Source: an uncultured Clostridium sp. (lineage in GTDB: Bacteria > Bacillota > Clostridia > TANB77 > CAG-508). From it: a stretch of DNA of 64,000 nt. The position numbers and the translations under genes were made by a program. Under the pieces are notes generated by a model. That model worked only from the letters and a program-made list of their open reading frames with translations, was not told the DNA's origin and ran no database searches. Positions within the stretch are counted from its first letter, which is position 1, and each line of letters starts with the position of its first letter. Below are positions 47,222 through 55,435 of the stretch, piece by piece. The stretch lies in NCBI GenBank assembly GCA_947648495.1, contig CANSOA010000011.1:1-64000 (forward strand), given 5' to 3'.

Positions 47222-48100
47222 TTATTCTATATTTTGAACTTGTTCTCTGATGTTTTCTATTTCTGTTTTTAATTCAATCACACAGTTGGTAATTTCTAAG
47301 CAATTGGCTTTGGAACCAATGGTATTGACTTCTCGGTTCATTTCTTGAATTAAAAAATCCATTTTTTTGCCAATTGGTGAAATTCCTCTTTCTAAAAAAT
47401 CTTGAAATTGCTGGATATGACTATGCAATCTCGTTAATTCTTCCTCAATCGAAGATTTATCAGAAAAAATCACAATTTCTTGTGCCAAACGATTTTCATC
47501 CACCATTTGTGGCTTCATCAATTCCTTGACTCTTGCTTCTAATTTTTCCATATATTCGTTTACTAACGTACTAGAAAATTTTTCAATTTCTTGTATTTTC
47601 TCTTCGATTAAAACGATTCTTTTTTTCATATCTTCTGCCAACTTTTGTCCTTCATATTGCCTCATTTCCACAAAATTTTGAAGTGCCTCTTCTAAAGCAA
47701 TCAGCAATTCTGTTCCAATTAACTCTTCATTTTCCTCTTCTTCTACTTTCAAAATCTCTGGCATTTTAGCAAGGTCCATAAGTTTTATATCATATTCAAT
47801 ACCTGTTTGTTTGGCAAGATTTTCTAAACCTTTTACATATTCCTTAGCAAGTTCTATGTTAAAATGAATTTGATTGCCTTGACTACTATAATTTTCAAAA
47901 TTAACAAACACATCCACTTTACCACGTGAAATATTCTCAGCAATTCTCTTTCTAATTTTGTCTTCAAATCCATTTAAAAATCTTGGCATTCGAATCGATA
48001 TATCGTTATATTTATGATTGACTGATTTTATTTCAAGCGTATAAAAACGCCCATCTTTTTCATATTTTCCACGACCAAAACCTGTCATGCTTTTTATCAT
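47222..48100 (-). CDS. yicC: YicC family endoribonuclease
   Basis: 292 residues. Starts MIKSMTGFGRGKYEKDG; DUF1732 C-terminus with EITNCVIELKTEIENIREQVQN. YicC proteins cleave RNA and affect RNA stability. A small stretch separates it from the next gene. Confidence 0.92.
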   Translation of the reverse strand: MIKSMTGFGRGKYEKDGRFYTLEIKSVNHKYNDISIRMPRFLNGFEDKIRKRIAENISRGKVDVFVNFENYSSQGNQIHFNIELAKEYVKGLENLAKQTGIEYDIKLMDLAKMPEILKVEEEENEELIGTELLIALEEALQNFVEMRQYEGQKLAEDMKKRIVLIEEKIQEIEKFSSTLVNEYMEKLEARVKELMKPQMVDENRLAQEIVIFSDKSSIEEELTRLHSHIQQFQDFLERGISPIGKKMDFLIQEMNREVNTIGSKANCLEITNCVIELKTEIENIREQVQNIE

Positions 48101-48121
48101 ATTCTTAAATTCCTTTACTTT

Positions 48122-48607
48122 TTAAATTTCATCTTTGACAATTTCTTTGACATCACTCAAATTATTTTGATATTCTTTCTCTGTTTTGATATAAATGAGA
48201 ATTGATTTTGCTATATAATACACCCCGCAAAAGATTGGTGTAAATAACAGTACTTGACAAAACAGTTTATCTAAATTGACATAGATTTGAGGAATGTATA
48301 AAACAATGACGCTAAACATCAATAATTCAATCCCTACAATCGCCAACTTTCCACTTTCTTTTCGGTAAGAAACTTCAAAAACACCAATGGTTAACATCAT
48401 CAAAAACATAGCAAATACTTTCAAAGCAAGCGAAATCATTTCTTGTTTCGCATAAATATACACAACATCAATCGCACAAATATACAACATAACACCAATT
48501 GCGACTAAGCAATTGTGAAATATCCTTTGATTTAGCCCATCTTTTACTTCCTCTGTCATCTTTCGTTTTTTCGTAATTTCTTCTACCATTTTTGTAGACT
48601 TTTTCAA
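48122..48607 (-). CDS. Four-helix membrane protein, unknown
   Basis: 161 residues; hydrophobic helices at about 33-50, 58-78, 88-106 and 117-138, with charged ends. No family I recognise. 12 bp downstream of rsmE, so probably in the same operon. Confidence 0.65.
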   Translation of the reverse strand: MKKSTKMVEEITKKRKMTEEVKDGLNQRIFHNCLVAIGVMLYICAIDVVYIYAKQEMISLALKVFAMFLMMLTIGVFEVSYRKESGKLAIVGIELLMFSVIVLYIPQIYVNLDKLFCQVLLFTPIFCGVYYIAKSILIYIKTEKEYQNNLSDVKEIVKDEI

Positions 48608-48619
48608 ATATGTTTCCTC

Positions 48620-49366
48620 CTACTTTTCTAGTTCATACATAATGATGGAACAAGTTTGAAGGGCAACGGTTTCTGTCCTTAAAATCCTTTTTCCTAAACT
48701 GACTACTTTTGCTCCTGCCTTTTTTAAAACCAATACTTCTTCTTCCTCAATTCCGCCTTCTGGTCCAATGATAACTGCAATTTTCAAATTTTTTTTGGTA
48801 TTTTTTATTTTCAATAATTCATTTTTAATATGATTTTCAGTTTCCTTTTCATAAGCAAGTAATATTATATCATATTCTTGTACCAAATGACAAATGTTTT
48901 TTACAGAACTTACATTTTTCACTCTTGGCACCAAATCTCTCTGACTTTGCTTTGCGGAAACCTCTGCAATTTTCTGCCAACGTTCTACTTTTTTTATGGC
49001 ATCTTTTTCAGATAATTTCACTATGCTTCTTTTAAATGCAACTGGTATAAATTCTGACGCACCAAGCTCTGTTCCTTTTTGAATGATTAGTTCCATTTTG
49101 TCCGCTTTTGGAAGTCCTTGAAAAATATGAAGTTCAACATTACTTTCCGTAGATGTCTCTATTTCTTGAACAATTTTTGCTTGCACGGCCTGTCTGTCAA
49201 CTTTCGTAATCTCACAAATATAATTTTGACTTGTATCTTCATTGCAGATTTGTATTTCATCTCCCTGCTTCAATCTTAATACATTTTTAATATGATTGAC
49301 ATCACTGCCTAGAATTTGAATTTCGTCTTCTTGTATGCTTTCCTTTTTTACAAAAAATTTTCTCAT
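48620..49366 (-). CDS. rsmE: 16S rRNA (uracil1498-N3)-methyltransferase RsmE
   Basis: SPOUT-family enzyme. 248 residues with AKQSQRDLVPRV, VIIGPEGGIEEEEV and LGKRILRTETVALQ. Starts the run toward yicC. Upstream stretch to 49,536 has a TATAAT at 49,416-49,421 but no clear -35. Confidence 0.93.
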   Translation of the reverse strand: MRKFFVKKESIQEDEIQILGSDVNHIKNVLRLKQGDEIQICNEDTSQNYICEITKVDRQAVQAKIVQEIETSTESNVELHIFQGLPKADKMELIIQKGTELGASEFIPVAFKRSIVKLSEKDAIKKVERWQKIAEVSAKQSQRDLVPRVKNVSSVKNICHLVQEYDIILLAYEKETENHIKNELLKIKNTKKNLKIAVIIGPEGGIEEEEVLVLKKAGAKVVSLGKRILRTETVALQTCSIIMYELEK

Positions 49367-49536
49367 TTTATTTTTTCCATTACTTAATAAAAGTATTGTA
49401 CATACCTTTTTTTCATTATACCATATTTTTCACAAAAAAGAAAGAGATTTTGGAAAAAATTTACAATTTCTTATTTTCTTTTTGGATTTTCCACTTTCAC
49501 ATTCTATTTTTGAAAAGCAAACTAATCGGCAAAAAT

Positions 49537-49579
49537 TAAAACAAAAAGAACCTCTTTCGAGATTCTTTTTGTTTTAAAA
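49537..49579. terminator. Terminator of accessory cassette
   Basis: Long stem AAAACAAAAAGAA with TTCTTTTTGTTTT, inner CTC/GAG, then T/A runs on both sides; ends the two-gene unit at 49,586. Confidence 0.8.
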
Positions 49580-49585
49580 ATAACT

Positions 49586-49957
49586 TCACAGTAAACTTAA
49601 CTCAATCATAGTCGCCCACTCCCGCATAACTTCATCAAGCTCATTATCTAATTCATCGCCATATTTCCAGATTGCCTTTAAAACAAACAGCATAGCAACG
49701 CGTTCTATAGATGACATTCCTATTGCTTCGGCACTCATATCTTTAACATCAGCAATGGGCTTTCCATATTTACTGGACAAATATTGCATCAATTTTGCCC
49801 AGTTACAACTTTTGGTAACAATTTGTGGAATTTTCGTTTCTTTTATCTCCTGCTCAGAAATTTCTGGTCTCCGCAAAAATTCAATTGAAGCAAGAATCTC
49901 ATTTATATTTTTGAGATCCGCCTTCATCTTTGCCTTCTTTTTTACTTCATCCAGCAA
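49586..49957 (-). CDS. Accessory ORF with one sense CGG codon
   Basis: 123 residues from the listed TTG; the coding-like frame extends upstream to about 50,010 without a usable ATG, so the true start is unclear. Mostly helical, no known domain. In-frame CGG at 49871-49873 (FL-R-RPEIS); a +1 shift would stop after about ten codons. Follows the 50,014 gene by 56 bp, same promoter, own terminator. Composition is unlike its neighbours. Function unknown. Confidence 0.55.
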   Translation of the reverse strand: MLDEVKKKAKMKADLKNINEILASIEFLRRPEISEQEIKETKIPQIVTKSCNWAKLMQYLSSKYGKPIADVKDMSAEAIGMSSIERVAMLFVLKAIWKYGDELDNELDEVMREWATMIELSLL

Positions 49958-50013
49958 TCCCTTTGCCCATTTTTCACAGATTTCATCACAAGTGTCTTCT
50001 GTTACTGAAACTT

Positions 50014-50283
50014 TTACTCACGAAACTCAAATTCTATCGCTTTGACTTTTTCTTCCCTTTTTGGGAAAATACTCCCAATAGCTTCTGGAAATCCAGATTC
50101 TGGTTTAAATAATTGGGGTAACATTGCGGAAATATCGTCTATATCACCTTTTGGGAATTCAAGTGTAACAATTCCCTCTCTGAAGTCTTTAGCAATTAGA
50201 TGATCTATTAATTCATCATCTGTCCAAAGGATCTTCTCATTGTCATTATCCCGTGTTTCTCCAAACTCAATTCGTGTTTTCAT
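50014..50283 (-). CDS. Accessory ORF with one sense CGG codon
   Basis: 89 residues, ATG with AGGAGG upstream. Acidic, no known domain (EFGETRDNDNEKILW). In-frame CGG at 50251-50253 (ET-R-DNDN); shifting would end translation after about 15 codons. First gene of a small self-contained cassette with its own promoter and terminator between two conserved genes. Phage or plasmid origin is possible. Confidence 0.6.
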   Translation of the reverse strand: MKTRIEFGETRDNDNEKILWTDDELIDHLIAKDFREGIVTLEFPKGDIDDISAMLPQLFKPESGFPEAIGSIFPKREEKVKAIEFEFRE

Positions 50284-50327
50284 AAGTGTTTCCTCCTTTA
50301 GATTTTCTAAAATTTTTTTACAATTTT

Positions 50328-50356
50328 ATTATACTATATTTTACATAAAATGTCAA
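50328..50356 (-). promoter_or_regulatory. Promoter of accessory cassette
   Basis: Full consensus TTGACA (50351-50356), 17-bp spacer, TATAAT (50328-50333). Confidence 0.85.
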
Positions 50357-50371
50357 TAACATAGCATAAAA

Positions 50372-51070
50372 TCAAATCATTTTCACCTTAAAATCCAAAT
50401 AATCACTACTTACCAACGCAAAATCAACCTCTTTTAACTCTCCTTCAAAAGCCTCTCTATGCGCCTCTCCATGCAAATGCGCATAATAACATTTATGAAT
50501 TCCATATTGTTTCATTGTCTCCATAAAATCAATCTCTTCTGGCACATTTTCTTTAAAAAATGGCGGATAATGCATAAAACAAAAAATTTGTTTATCTGTT
50601 CCAAACTTCTTCAAACCATCTTCAATCGATAATTTCAATCGTTCTTTTTCACGTTTCAAAATTTTGTAATTTTCCTCTGAATTCCAGCTATTCGTCGCCC
50701 AACCACGCGTTCCAACAATAATTTTATTTTCCACTAAAAAACTATTATTTTGTAAAAACTGGATTTTTTCAAAATGATTTTCCTGTAAAAACTTTGTCAT
50801 TTTCGCAAGCGTATTCCACCAATAATCATGATTTCCTTTGCTCAGAATTTTTTGACCTGGCAAACTATTTAAAAATTCAAAATCTTGATAGGCTTCTTCT
50901 AATGCCATTGCCCAAGAAAAATCTCCGGGAATAATGACGGTATCTTGCTCTTTTACATTTTTTATCCAATTTTGTTTTATTTTTTCGCTGTGATTTCCCC
51001 AACCGAAAATATCCATTGGCTTGTCTGTGCCAAAGGACAGGTGCAAATCACCGATGGTATAAATTGCCAT
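50372..51070 (-). CDS. Metallophosphoesterase family protein
   Basis: 232 residues from ATG at 51068-51070 (MAIYTIGDLHLSF), with AAGGAAAC upstream. Calcineurin-like metal motifs: GDLHLS, IPGDFSW, KGNHDYWW and HLHGE. Substrate unknown. Confidence 0.85.
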   Translation of the reverse strand: MAIYTIGDLHLSFGTDKPMDIFGWGNHSEKIKQNWIKNVKEQDTVIIPGDFSWAMALEEAYQDFEFLNSLPGQKILSKGNHDYWWNTLAKMTKFLQENHFEKIQFLQNNSFLVENKIIVGTRGWATNSWNSEENYKILKREKERLKLSIEDGLKKFGTDKQIFCFMHYPPFFKENVPEEIDFMETMKQYGIHKCYYAHLHGEAHREAFEGELKEVDFALVSSDYLDFKVKMI

Positions 51071-51083
51071 TTTGTTTCCTTTC

Positions 51084-51106
51084 GTAGGGGCGATTAGCAA
51101 TCGCCC
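51084..51106. repeat. Dispersed palindromic repeat, copy 5
   Basis: Plus strand GTAGGGGCGATTAGCA, then ATCGCCC; a near-perfect 8-bp inverted repeat around a short loop. Confidence 0.75.
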
Positions 51107-51291
51107 ACTATTTTTTTATGGTTTATTTCCTTGTAAATTCTTTTCTATCCTGTTTTTATGATAATTTTGGGATGCATAATTTGATTTTTATAAATTTTTT
51201 GTGCATACATTTGGATTTATTTTTAGGTACATTTTAGGTATATGTTTTGATTTTTGGGGGTGGATTTTTTATCGCCTATTTTAGGCGAAGC

Positions 51292-51314
51292 GGGCGATTA
51301 ATCATCGCCCCTAC
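51292..51314. repeat. Dispersed palindromic repeat, copy 6
   Basis: Plus strand GGGCGATTAATCATCGCCC then CTAC. A second small hairpin (ATCGCCTATTTTAGGCGA) lies just before it at 51,271-51,287. The stretch 51,107-51,310 holds these repeats and no gene. Confidence 0.7.
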
Positions 51315-52322
51315 ATTAGTTTCAAATTTGGTACAGCATTCAAATGCAAATCTGCTGTTTTTCCTGCTAAATAGTCATAATACCCTTGCGCCGCAATCAT
51401 CGCAGCATTGTCTGTACACAAAATTGGTTCTGGATAATAGACTTTGATTTTTTGGCTTTCTGCTAATTTATCAAACTCATTTCTGATGTAAGAATTTCTA
51501 GAAACTCCTCCTGCCAAAACAATTTTATCTGTTTTATATTCTTTAATTGCCTTTTCAACGTTAAAAATCAACATTTCTGTAACTGCTTTTTCAAAACTCG
51601 CACATAAATCAGATTTATCTAAATCTGGTGTTTTGTGATTTAAGTTGATGACAGCAGTTTTGATTCCACTAAAACTAAAATCAAATCCATCTAAATGCGT
51701 TAGTGGTAATCCTATATTAGGCGTACCGTTTCTTCGCCATTTGGTCGATTTTTGGGCCTCCAGGATAGCCTAGACCGACTACTCTTGCTACTTTATCAAA
51801 GGCTTCTCCGATGGCATCATCTCGTGTTTTGCCTAAAATTTCGTAATCGTTGTAAGTTTTGACATTTACTAAGTGGGTATGCCCTCCTGAAATAATTAAA
51901 CATAAAAATGGTGGTTCTAAATCTGGATGTGTCAAGTAATTGGCTGATACATGTCCTGCTATGTGATTGACTGCAATGAGTGGTTTTTTCACAGCAAAAC
52001 TCAAACCTTTTGCATACGAAACACCAACCAACAATGCACCAACTAATCCCGGACCTTGTGTTACAGCAATGGCATCAACTTCTTCTAAGCTTAAATTTGC
52101 CTCTTTTAAGGCTTGTTTCATGATTTGATTAATCACTTCTGTGTGACATCTGGAAGCGATTTCTGGCACAACTCCGCCATATTCTTCATGAATTTTTATT
52201 TGCGAATTGATAATATTGGATAAAACCTCTCTGCCATTTTTTACGACAGCAACAGAGGTTTCATCACAACTTGATTCAATTCCTAAAATAACAATATCTT
52301 TCATTTCTATATTCCTTTTCAT
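51311..52322 (-). CDS. tsaD: tRNA threonylcarbamoyladenosine synthase TsaD, +1 shift at CGG
   Basis: Puts the threonylcarbamoyl group on A37 of ANN-reading tRNAs (with TsaB/E and Sua5). ASKHA fold: [16 protein letters not shown], metal-site [19 protein letters not shown]. In-frame CGG at 51726-51728 (codon 199): KK-R-YA-stop in frame 0; skipping C gives [20 protein letters not shown] and on to [10 protein letters not shown], one frame of 336 residues, normal. Its stop overlaps nothing; M50 gene lies directly upstream. Confidence 0.95.
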
Positions 52323-53053
52323 TAAAACATTCCAAATACTGCTCCAACTATATTAAATAAAGCGTTGGATAGAATACCTACGACAGGGCTTACAATATAG
52401 CCTAAAAATCCCGTAATCCATAAAATCATGAAAATTAGTTGTAATGTGTTGGAATTTCTATCTAGCCATTCGATTGCTTGGTAGGGCAAAATATTACGGA
52501 AGATTTTTTCGCCATCTAATGGTGGTAGTGGAATTAAATTAAATACACCTAAACCAATATTAATCGAAATCGTATATAAAACTAGCAACATAAGAATTCC
52601 AACAAGTTGTGTAGCTGGCGCAAAATTTCCTAATACATAATAAATGATTGTAAAAATAATCGCTAAAATAAAATTTGTCAACGGACCTGCAAGTGAAACT
52701 AACGCTTCGCAAGTTGCTCTTGATTTGTTGCTTGTGAAGTTGTTTGGGTTAATCATAACGGGTTTTCCCCAACCGACACCAGCAAATAAAAGTAGTATAA
52801 ATCCAAATGGGTCTAAATGAGCAGTTGGGTTTAAGGTCAGCCTGCCTTGTGCTCTTGGTGTGGTGTCACCAAATCTGTCAGCTGCCCAAGCGTGAGCATA
52901 TTCGTGAAAAGAAATCGCAATAACAACAGCTGGCAAGGTTAAAAGTGTCTCAATCCAAAATCCGCTTCCTGCGCTTACAAGCGAAACTACGACTAAAACT
53001 CCTAAAATAATATATAACATTTTTCGGTCAATGCCGTTTCCAAAAAAGAACAT
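52322..53053 (-). CDS. Site-2-protease-like M50 zinc metallopeptidase
   Basis: 243 residues, about five membrane helices. [14 protein letters not shown] supplies the zinc ligands, and [12 protein letters not shown] the Asp motif. Cleaves membrane substrates, which are unknown. Start codon overlaps the tsaD region by 1 bp. Confidence 0.9.
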   Translation of the reverse strand: MFFFGNGIDRKMLYIILGVLVVVSLVSAGSGFWIETLLTLPAVVIAISFHEYAHAWAADRFGDTTPRAQGRLTLNPTAHLDPFGFILLLFAGVGWGKPVMINPNNFTSNKSRATCEALVSLAGPLTNFILAIIFTIIYYVLGNFAPATQLVGILMLLVLYTISINIGLGVFNLIPLPPLDGEKIFRNILPYQAIEWLDRNSNTLQLIFMILWITGFLGYIVSPVVGILSNALFNIVGAVFGMF

Positions 53054-53082
53054 CTTGTCTCCTTTCTATTTTTCTGATTTCT

Positions 53083-53808
53083 CTATTCATTTCCCTCTTC
53101 TGCTACTTGCTTTATTGCTTCTTTATAATTACACATTTTTTCATCCAGTCTTGCTTGACATTTTTGTAATACTTGAACTAACTTATCTACATTTGCCATT
53201 GTTTGTGCTTCATATAAAGCATTTCTATACGTTTTATTATATTCCTCATCAATAGCAATCAAATCAATTGAATTTTCAATGCATTGCCTTAACATAATGA
53301 ATCTTCCTATCCTTCCATTTCCATCTTGAAAAGGATGAATTTGTTCAAATTTTTGGTGAAAATCCGCTATATCAGACAAACTTTTTATTTTATTTTTTAA
53401 TAAACTTTCCATTAATTCAGCAACTTCATATGGCTGTGCTAATTGAATATCTACACTTCTTAATTGATTTGGAATTTTTTTATACACTCCTGCTAAGCTG
53501 TATTTTTCGTCACTTGTATTCTTTTTTAAAACAGAATGATATTCTCTTACTAACCTTGCTTTTAATGGTTCTTTTAATGTATTAACCACAAAATCAAATA
53601 ATTCTAACGAATTAATCGTTTCTTGTACATCATCAATGGAATGTTCTCCTGTTACTATATTTTCTTCTAAAAGAATATTTAATTGTTGTATACTAAATGT
53701 ACTGCCTTCTAGTTTATTTGAATGATACAAATATTCTATTTTCAAAGCATCATAGAGTGAATTTTTTATTTTGGATAATTTTTGCATCGTATTAATTGAT
53801 ATTTTCAT
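53083..53808 (-). CDS. Fic family protein with inhibitory motif
   Basis: 241 residues. Catalytic Fic loop HPFQDGNGRIGR (His158 to Arg169) is intact, so AMP or other nucleotide transfer is likely. The N-terminal S30-N-K-L-E34-G fits the (S/T)xxxE(G/N) inhibitory motif, so it is a self-restrained enzyme. Target unknown. Confidence 0.88.
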   Translation of the reverse strand: MKISINTMQKLSKIKNSLYDALKIEYLYHSNKLEGSTFSIQQLNILLEENIVTGEHSIDDVQETINSLELFDFVVNTLKEPLKARLVREYHSVLKKNTSDEKYSLAGVYKKIPNQLRSVDIQLAQPYEVAELMESLLKNKIKSLSDIADFHQKFEQIHPFQDGNGRIGRFIMLRQCIENSIDLIAIDEEYNKTYRNALYEAQTMANVDKLVQVLQKCQARLDEKMCNYKEAIKQVAEEGNE

Positions 53809-53835
53809 ATTTTTCTCCTATCTCATACAATATCA

Positions 53836-55323
53836 TTATGAAACTGGTTTCATCGTTGGAAACAACAACACATCTCTAATCGACGCACAATCCGTAAATA
53901 ACATAATCATTCTGTCTACCCCAATTCCCAAACCGCCTGTTGGTGGTAAACCATATTCTAAGCTATGCACAAAATCCTCGTCCATCATGTTGGCTTCGTC
54001 ATCGCCTGCTTCACGTTGTTTGACTTGTGCCAAAAAGCGCTCGTATTGGTCAATTGGGTCATTTAATTCAGAATAAGCATTTCCATATTCGCGCTTGTCA
54101 ATAAAAAATTCAAATCTTTCTGTTAAGCGCCCATCTGATGGTTTCTTTTTGGTAAGCGGAGATACTTCAATCGGATAATCGTAAATAAACGTTGGCTGAA
54201 TCAAGGTTTCTTCCACAAATTCTTCAAAAAACTCATTGATTATATAGCCTCTTGTTTGCTTGCTTTTTTCTATTTCAATGCCTTTTTCTTTGGCAATCGT
54301 AAGTGCTTCTTCATCAGAATTGATGGTATTGAAGTCAATTCCAGTTACTTCTTTTATGCTATCTATCATACTAATTCTTTTCCACTTCGCCCCTAAATCA
54401 ATCTCTGTGCCTTGATACGAAATCTTGGTTGTATTTAACAATTTTTTAGCAATCGTTTGAAACATTTCTTCTACTAAATCCATCATATCGTTGTAATCTT
54501 GATAAGCGGCATACAATTCCATTGAAGTAAATTCTGGATTATGACGAATATCAATTCCTTCATTTCGAAAGTTTTTTCCGATTTCATAAACACGGTCAAA
54601 TCCACCAACAATCAATCTCTTCAAGTACAACTCTGGCGCGATTCTCAAATACATATCCAAATTCAATGCATTATGATAAGTTTCAAATGGTTTTGCAGTC
54701 GCACCACCTGCTATCGTGCTCAAAGATGGTGTTTCTACTTCCATATAATTTCTTGCGTCCAAAAAATTTCTCATTTCTTTAATAATTTTACTTCTCATCT
54801 CAAACGTATCTTTTACCTCTGGATTGACAATTAAATCCACATATCGTTGACGATAACGAAGTTCCGTATCTTTCAAACCATGAAACTTTTCTGGCAAATC
54901 GCGCAAAGATTTGGCAAGCAAAACAACTTCTTTGGCATGAATAGAAATCTCCTCTGTTTTGGTCTTAAAAACAAATCCTTTTAAACCAATAATATCTCCT
55001 ATATCATATGTTTTAAAGGCTTTATAACTTTCTTCTCCTAAATCATTAATACTTACATAACTTTGGATTTTTCCTGTACTATCTTGGATGGTGCAAAAAG
55101 AAGCTTTTCCCATAATTCTTTTTGCCATAATTCTTCCTGCCACAGAAACATCTTTATTTTCAAAATCCGCATAATTTTCTTTAATTTGCTTGCTAAATTC
55201 CGTTCGATCATATTTTGTAATTTGAAAAGGGTCTTTCCCTGCTTCTTGCAATTCTTTTAGTTTATCTTTTCTGATTTGCATCAATCGATTTAATTCTAAT
55301 TCTTCGTTTTGTGTTTCGTCCAT
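53836..55323 (-). CDS. lysS: Lysyl-tRNA synthetase, class II
   Basis: 495 residues. OB-fold anticodon domain, catalytic core with [20 protein letters not shown] (motif 2) and [15 protein letters not shown] (motif 3). Own promoter and ribosome site (AAAGGAGTGATTGT ATG). No T-box seen. Confidence 0.95.
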   Translation of the reverse strand: MDETQNEELELNRLMQIRKDKLKELQEAGKDPFQITKYDRTEFSKQIKENYADFENKDVSVAGRIMAKRIMGKASFCTIQDSTGKIQSYVSINDLGEESYKAFKTYDIGDIIGLKGFVFKTKTEEISIHAKEVVLLAKSLRDLPEKFHGLKDTELRYRQRYVDLIVNPEVKDTFEMRSKIIKEMRNFLDARNYMEVETPSLSTIAGGATAKPFETYHNALNLDMYLRIAPELYLKRLIVGGFDRVYEIGKNFRNEGIDIRHNPEFTSMELYAAYQDYNDMMDLVEEMFQTIAKKLLNTTKISYQGTEIDLGAKWKRISMIDSIKEVTGIDFNTINSDEEALTIAKEKGIEIEKSKQTRGYIINEFFEEFVEETLIQPTFIYDYPIEVSPLTKKKPSDGRLTERFEFFIDKREYGNAYSELNDPIDQYERFLAQVKQREAGDDEANMMDEDFVHSLEYGLPPTGGLGIGVDRMIMLFTDCASIRDVLLFPTMKPVS

Positions 55324-55352
55324 ACAATCACTCCTTTTTGTTTATTTTATCT

Positions 55353-55381
55353 ATTATATACCAAAAATTGATTATTGTAAA
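55353..55381 (-). promoter_or_regulatory. lysS promoter
   Basis: TTTACA (55376-55381), 17-bp spacer, TATAAT (55353-55358), just past the RND terminator. Confidence 0.75.
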
Positions 55382-55399
55382 CAGGTATTTTTATTTTTA

Positions 55400-55427
55400 C
55401 AAAAAAACAGGTAGTTTCTACTACCCA
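55400..55427 (-). terminator. Terminator of RND gene
   Basis: Stem GGGTAGT with ACTACCT then a run of seven T on the minus strand, just after the RND stop at 55,436. Confidence 0.8.
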
Positions 55428-55435
55428 TTTTCATT

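Noticed and set aside
51271-51288. Small hairpin before repeat copy 6 as a terminator
   Set aside because: Stem is short and no T-run follows in either direction.
1038-51728. CGG simply reassigned to another amino acid such as Gly
   Set aside because: Reassignment would leave frame 0 in use, but frame 0 after CGG leaves the family sequence and meets stops (at once in murE, two codons on in ftsW). One base must be skipped.
1038-51728. All CGG breaks are independent pseudogene mutations
   Set aside because: The genes are essential or core (topA, murE, murG, ftsW, tsaD), each is otherwise intact on both sides, and random mutations would not all give CGG in the same phase.
1038-51728. All CGG breaks are sequencing or assembly errors
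   Set aside because: Not excluded, but disfavoured: always the same trinucleotide, always phase 0 before a Gly codon, never in homopolymers, and no deletions or other insertions except one in the CmpB-type gene. It stays the main alternative to be tested with raw reads.
54541-55260. T-box or lysine riboswitch in front of lysS
   Set aside because: Only about 30 bp separate the promoter from the ATG, too short for either element.
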